Below are positions 14,526 to 16,443 of a stretch of DNA of 16,443 nucleotides, in pieces. The stretch spans positions 1-16,443 of the forward strand of contig JALVXO010000043.1 in assembly GCA_027022775.1 (NCBI GenBank). Direction: 5' to 3'. Position 1 is the stretch's first letter; the number at the start of each line of letters is the position of its first letter. The notes beneath the pieces are model-generated. The model was not told the origin of the DNA. It did not search any database and saw only the letters and a list, made by a program, of their open reading frames with translations. This DNA comes from Campylobacteraceae bacterium (GTDB taxonomy: Bacteria; Campylobacterota; Campylobacteria; Campylobacterales; Sulfurovaceae). The position numbers were made by a program, and so were the translations under genes.

Positions 14526-15272
14526 TTACAGCAGCGTATTATTTAAAATTCTGTTTTTTTCAAAAATATCATTAATTACGCCCGAAGCAAAAACTTTTTT
14601 TAGATATTCTGTCTGTTTTTTGCTGTGTAAATCGCTTCCTAAAAAACTTACCATTGAGTTATCTGCCAAATACCGGGCTTTTTCCTTGGCGCTTTTGCCA
14701 TACATTCCAACAAAAGAATTTAAATTTACCTGAAAGAGCACCCCTAAATCTTTTAGCTTTTTATACTCTGATTTATCGGTTATATATCTGTATCGCTCCG
14801 GGTGTGCAAGCACCGGTATATAACCTTTTGCCTGCATCTGAAAAATAGCATCTTCTAAAAATATGGGCCTGTCTAAATATGAGCTTTCAAAAAGCAGATA
14901 GTTTTTGCCAAAAGTTAAAATTTCTCTTTTTCTAATTAATTCCATAAACTGCTCATCCAGATAATACTCTGCTGCTGCCTGAAGCGTTATTTCCAATCCA
15001 AAAAAGTTTGCTGCCTCTTGGAGCATCGCTAGTTTATCAAGTATAATTTCGCGGCTGTTTGGGTAAACATCCATCATAACATGAGGTGTTGCAATCAGTT
15101 TTTTATATCCAAGAGAGTGCATCTCTTGCAGCATATCAAGCGACTCTTCCAAACTTTTGGAGCCGTCGTCGATTTCTGGCAGTATATGAGAATGGATATC
15201 GCACTGCAAAAAATGCTCTTGCTTCTTTTTAGATTTAAAAAGATTGAACCCTAATTTAGCCATAATATCCAT
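14526..15272 (-). CDS. cpsB: CpsB/YwqE-type PHP protein-tyrosine phosphatase
   Basis: A metal-dependent phosphatase that removes phosphate from the tyrosine tail of bacterial capsule kinases. PHP metal ligands are visible: D25-I-H27-S-H29, D35-D36-G, ATPH (61-64), E102, H157 in LAHPERY, and D214-L-H216. Length 248 aa is normal. Start ATG at 15272 is kept; ATG at 15263 is an alternative. It overlaps the kinase gene upstream by 17 bases, so the pair is translated together. Together with the kinase it would control polysaccharide chain length or export at the inner membrane. The 125-base gap downstream separates it from the CRISPR operon. Confidence 0.9.
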   Translation of the reverse strand: MDIMAKLGFNLFKSKKKQEHFLQCDIHSHILPEIDDGSKSLEESLDMLQEMHSLGYKKLIATPHVMMDVYPNSREIILDKLAMLQEAANFFGLEITLQAAAEYYLDEQFMELIRKREILTFGKNYLLFESSYLDRPIFLEDAIFQMQAKGYIPVLAHPERYRYITDKSEYKKLKDLGVLFQVNLNSFVGMYGKSAKEKARYLADNSMVSFLGSDLHSKKQTEYLKKVFASGVINDIFEKNRILNNTLL

Positions 15273-16443
15273 AGCCGTACCCTTTGCTGCTAATCTCTTT
15301 TACATCATTAAATACGATGCATAAATTTTTAACTTTTTCCTCTTTTAATTTATTAATACCGGATATAAACTCTTTTTTAGAGTACCCTTCTCTAACAATA
15401 TATATATTTATATCGCTGAAATTCATAACCATTCTGGCATCGCTTACCAGCCCGATTGGCGGGGTGTCTAATATTATAACATCATATATATCTTTTAACC
15501 TTCTAATAAGCTCTTTAAACTCTTCACTGTTTATTAATTCGCTTGGATTTGGCGGAATCGGTCCGGATGTAATTACATCCAGGTTTTCATAAAGGCTTTT
15601 TTGTATTATCTCATAAAGCAGGCTTTTGCCCGCCAGATATGTGCTGACACCTTTTGAGTTTGAAAGTTTAAACCTTTTATATAGTGTCGGCTTTCTCATA
15701 TCCAGATTTAAAATTACACATCTTTTGCCTGCAATGCTGATAATTGCTGCCAGATTTACCGCTACGGTTGTTTTTCCTTCGCTTGCAATTGTAGAGGTTA
15801 CTGTTATAATTTTATCAGAATTTTTCATCATAAATTGCAAATTTGTCCGCAGCGTTCTAAACGATTCGGCAACCAGCGATTTGGTCTCTTTAAGCACTAC
15901 TACATTATCAGCACCCTTTTGAATATGCGGTATGTTGGCAACTACAGGTACTGTTGTCAATCTTTCTATATCCTCTTTAGATTCAATTTTATCGCTAATC
16001 ATGCTTTTAAAATATGCCAGCACAATGCCAAGCAGAAAACCGATTCCGGCACCTAAACCTAAAGCCAGCTTTTTATTTGGTTTTATGGGTTTTTGTGGCT
16101 CTATCGCCCTGTCTATAATTCTGTTGCTGCTTATTGTGGATGCTTTAATAATCGCACTTTCAGACCGTTTTTCCAAAAGGTACGAATAGATTTTCTCATT
16201 TACTAGAAACCTTCTTTTTAAATTGGATAAAATCTTTTCATTTTTTGGAAGCGAAGCAATTAATTTATTCTCTTTTTTAAGTTCGTGTTTTAAAAAGGCT
16301 TCTTTCTCTTTTATCAGTTTAAGCATAGTTCTTATGCTTCTTAAAATTGAACGCTTAAGCTGCATAATCTCATTTGTAACTTTTACAACTTCTGGGTGGG
16401 CATTTGTGTAATCTTGCAGCAGCATTTTCTTTTTTACAACCGC
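15256..16443 (-). CDS. Wzc/CpsD-type polysaccharide co-polymerase and tyrosine kinase, N-terminus cut by window edge
   Basis: The frame is open to the right edge (codons before the internal ATG at 16425 read AVVKKK), so the start lies outside. Counting from that methionine, 40-95 is coiled coil with the GNVR-like segment, 119-140 is a membrane helix, and 160-389 is the cytoplasmic BY-kinase: Walker A SEGKTT (215-220), Walker A' NLDMRKP (240-246), Walker B VIILDTPP (316-323). The C-terminus SSKGYGYGYYG carries four tyrosines, the expected autophosphorylation cluster. The Walker A lead-in is IASEGKT where PGEGK is more common. This kinase with the overlapping phosphatase gene forms a standard exopolysaccharide control pair. 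Confidence 0.92.
   Translation of the reverse strand, partial: AVVKKKMLLQDYTNAHPEVVKVTNEIMQLKRSILRSIRTMLKLIKEKEAFLKHELKKENKLIASLPKNEKILSNLKRRFLVNEKIYSYLLEKRSESAIIKASTISSNRIIDRAIEPQKPIKPNKKLALGLGAGIGFLLGIVLAYFKSMISDKIESKEDIERLTTVPVVANIPHIQKGADNVVVLKETKSLVAESFRTLRTNLQFMMKNSDKIITVTSTIASEGKTTVAVNLAAIISIAGKRCVILNLDMRKPTLYKRFKLSNSKGVSTYLAGKSLLYEIIQKSLYENLDVITSGPIPPNPSELINSEEFKELIRRLKDIYDVIILDTPPIGLVSDARMVMNFSDINIYIVREGYSKKEFISGINKLKEEKVKNLCIVFNDVKEISSKGYGYGYYG

Overview
The window looks like part of a Campylobacterota (former Epsilonproteobacteria) chromosome. The supporting signs are low GC, extended -10 promoters with weak -35 boxes, a compact tRNA cluster with genome-encoded CCA ends, and a left-edge protein that resembles the DUF3972 family of that phylum. 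Genus cannot be read from this stretch. Except for the tRNA cluster and one small membrane-protein gene, everything is on the minus strand.

Left part (1-4313), minus strand: a truncated gene for a helix-turn-helix/coiled-coil protein; an L-isoaspartyl protein methyltransferase (pcm); a large patatin-like phospholipase whose catalytic halves are separated by membrane segments and which carries a very GC-rich 125-bp palindrome in frame; and an unrecognised exported protein. The gaps hold several dyads that look like operators or structured elements. Middle (4579-5437), plus strand: a consensus promoter, then tRNA-Pro(UGG), -His(GUG), -Arg(UCG), -Arg(UCU) and -Leu(UAG), then a 77-aa membrane protein.

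Central block (5505-14400), minus strand: one tightly packed operon for a type III-A CRISPR-Cas interference complex, cas6-cas10-csm2-csm3-csm4-csm5, then a HepT/MntA-type HEPN-nucleotidyltransferase pair, then a CARF-HEPN ribonuclease of the DxTHG (Csx1-like) family. From known family biology, Cas6 makes crRNAs, Csm2-5 plus Cas10 form the RNA-guided complex, Csm3 cuts target RNA, the Cas10 HD domain cuts DNA, and the Cas10 GGDD palm makes cyclic oligoadenylate that would activate the Csx1-like RNase. The HepT-MntA pair lies between csm5 and csx1 with no promoter-sized gap, so it is probably co-transcribed with the defence genes. No CRISPR array, cas1 or cas2 is present. cas10 to csx1 is clearly more AT-rich than cas6 and the flanking genes, which suggests a transferred effector block.

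Right part (14526-16443), minus strand: a CpsB-type PHP phosphatase and the C-terminal part of a Wzc/CpsD-type tyrosine kinase, an exopolysaccharide control pair that continues past the window edge.

The items most worth following up are the HepT-MntA pair built into the type III-A operon, the in-frame GC-rich palindrome in the patatin gene, the long coiled-coil tail of Csm5, and the three-half-site dyad upstream of pcm.
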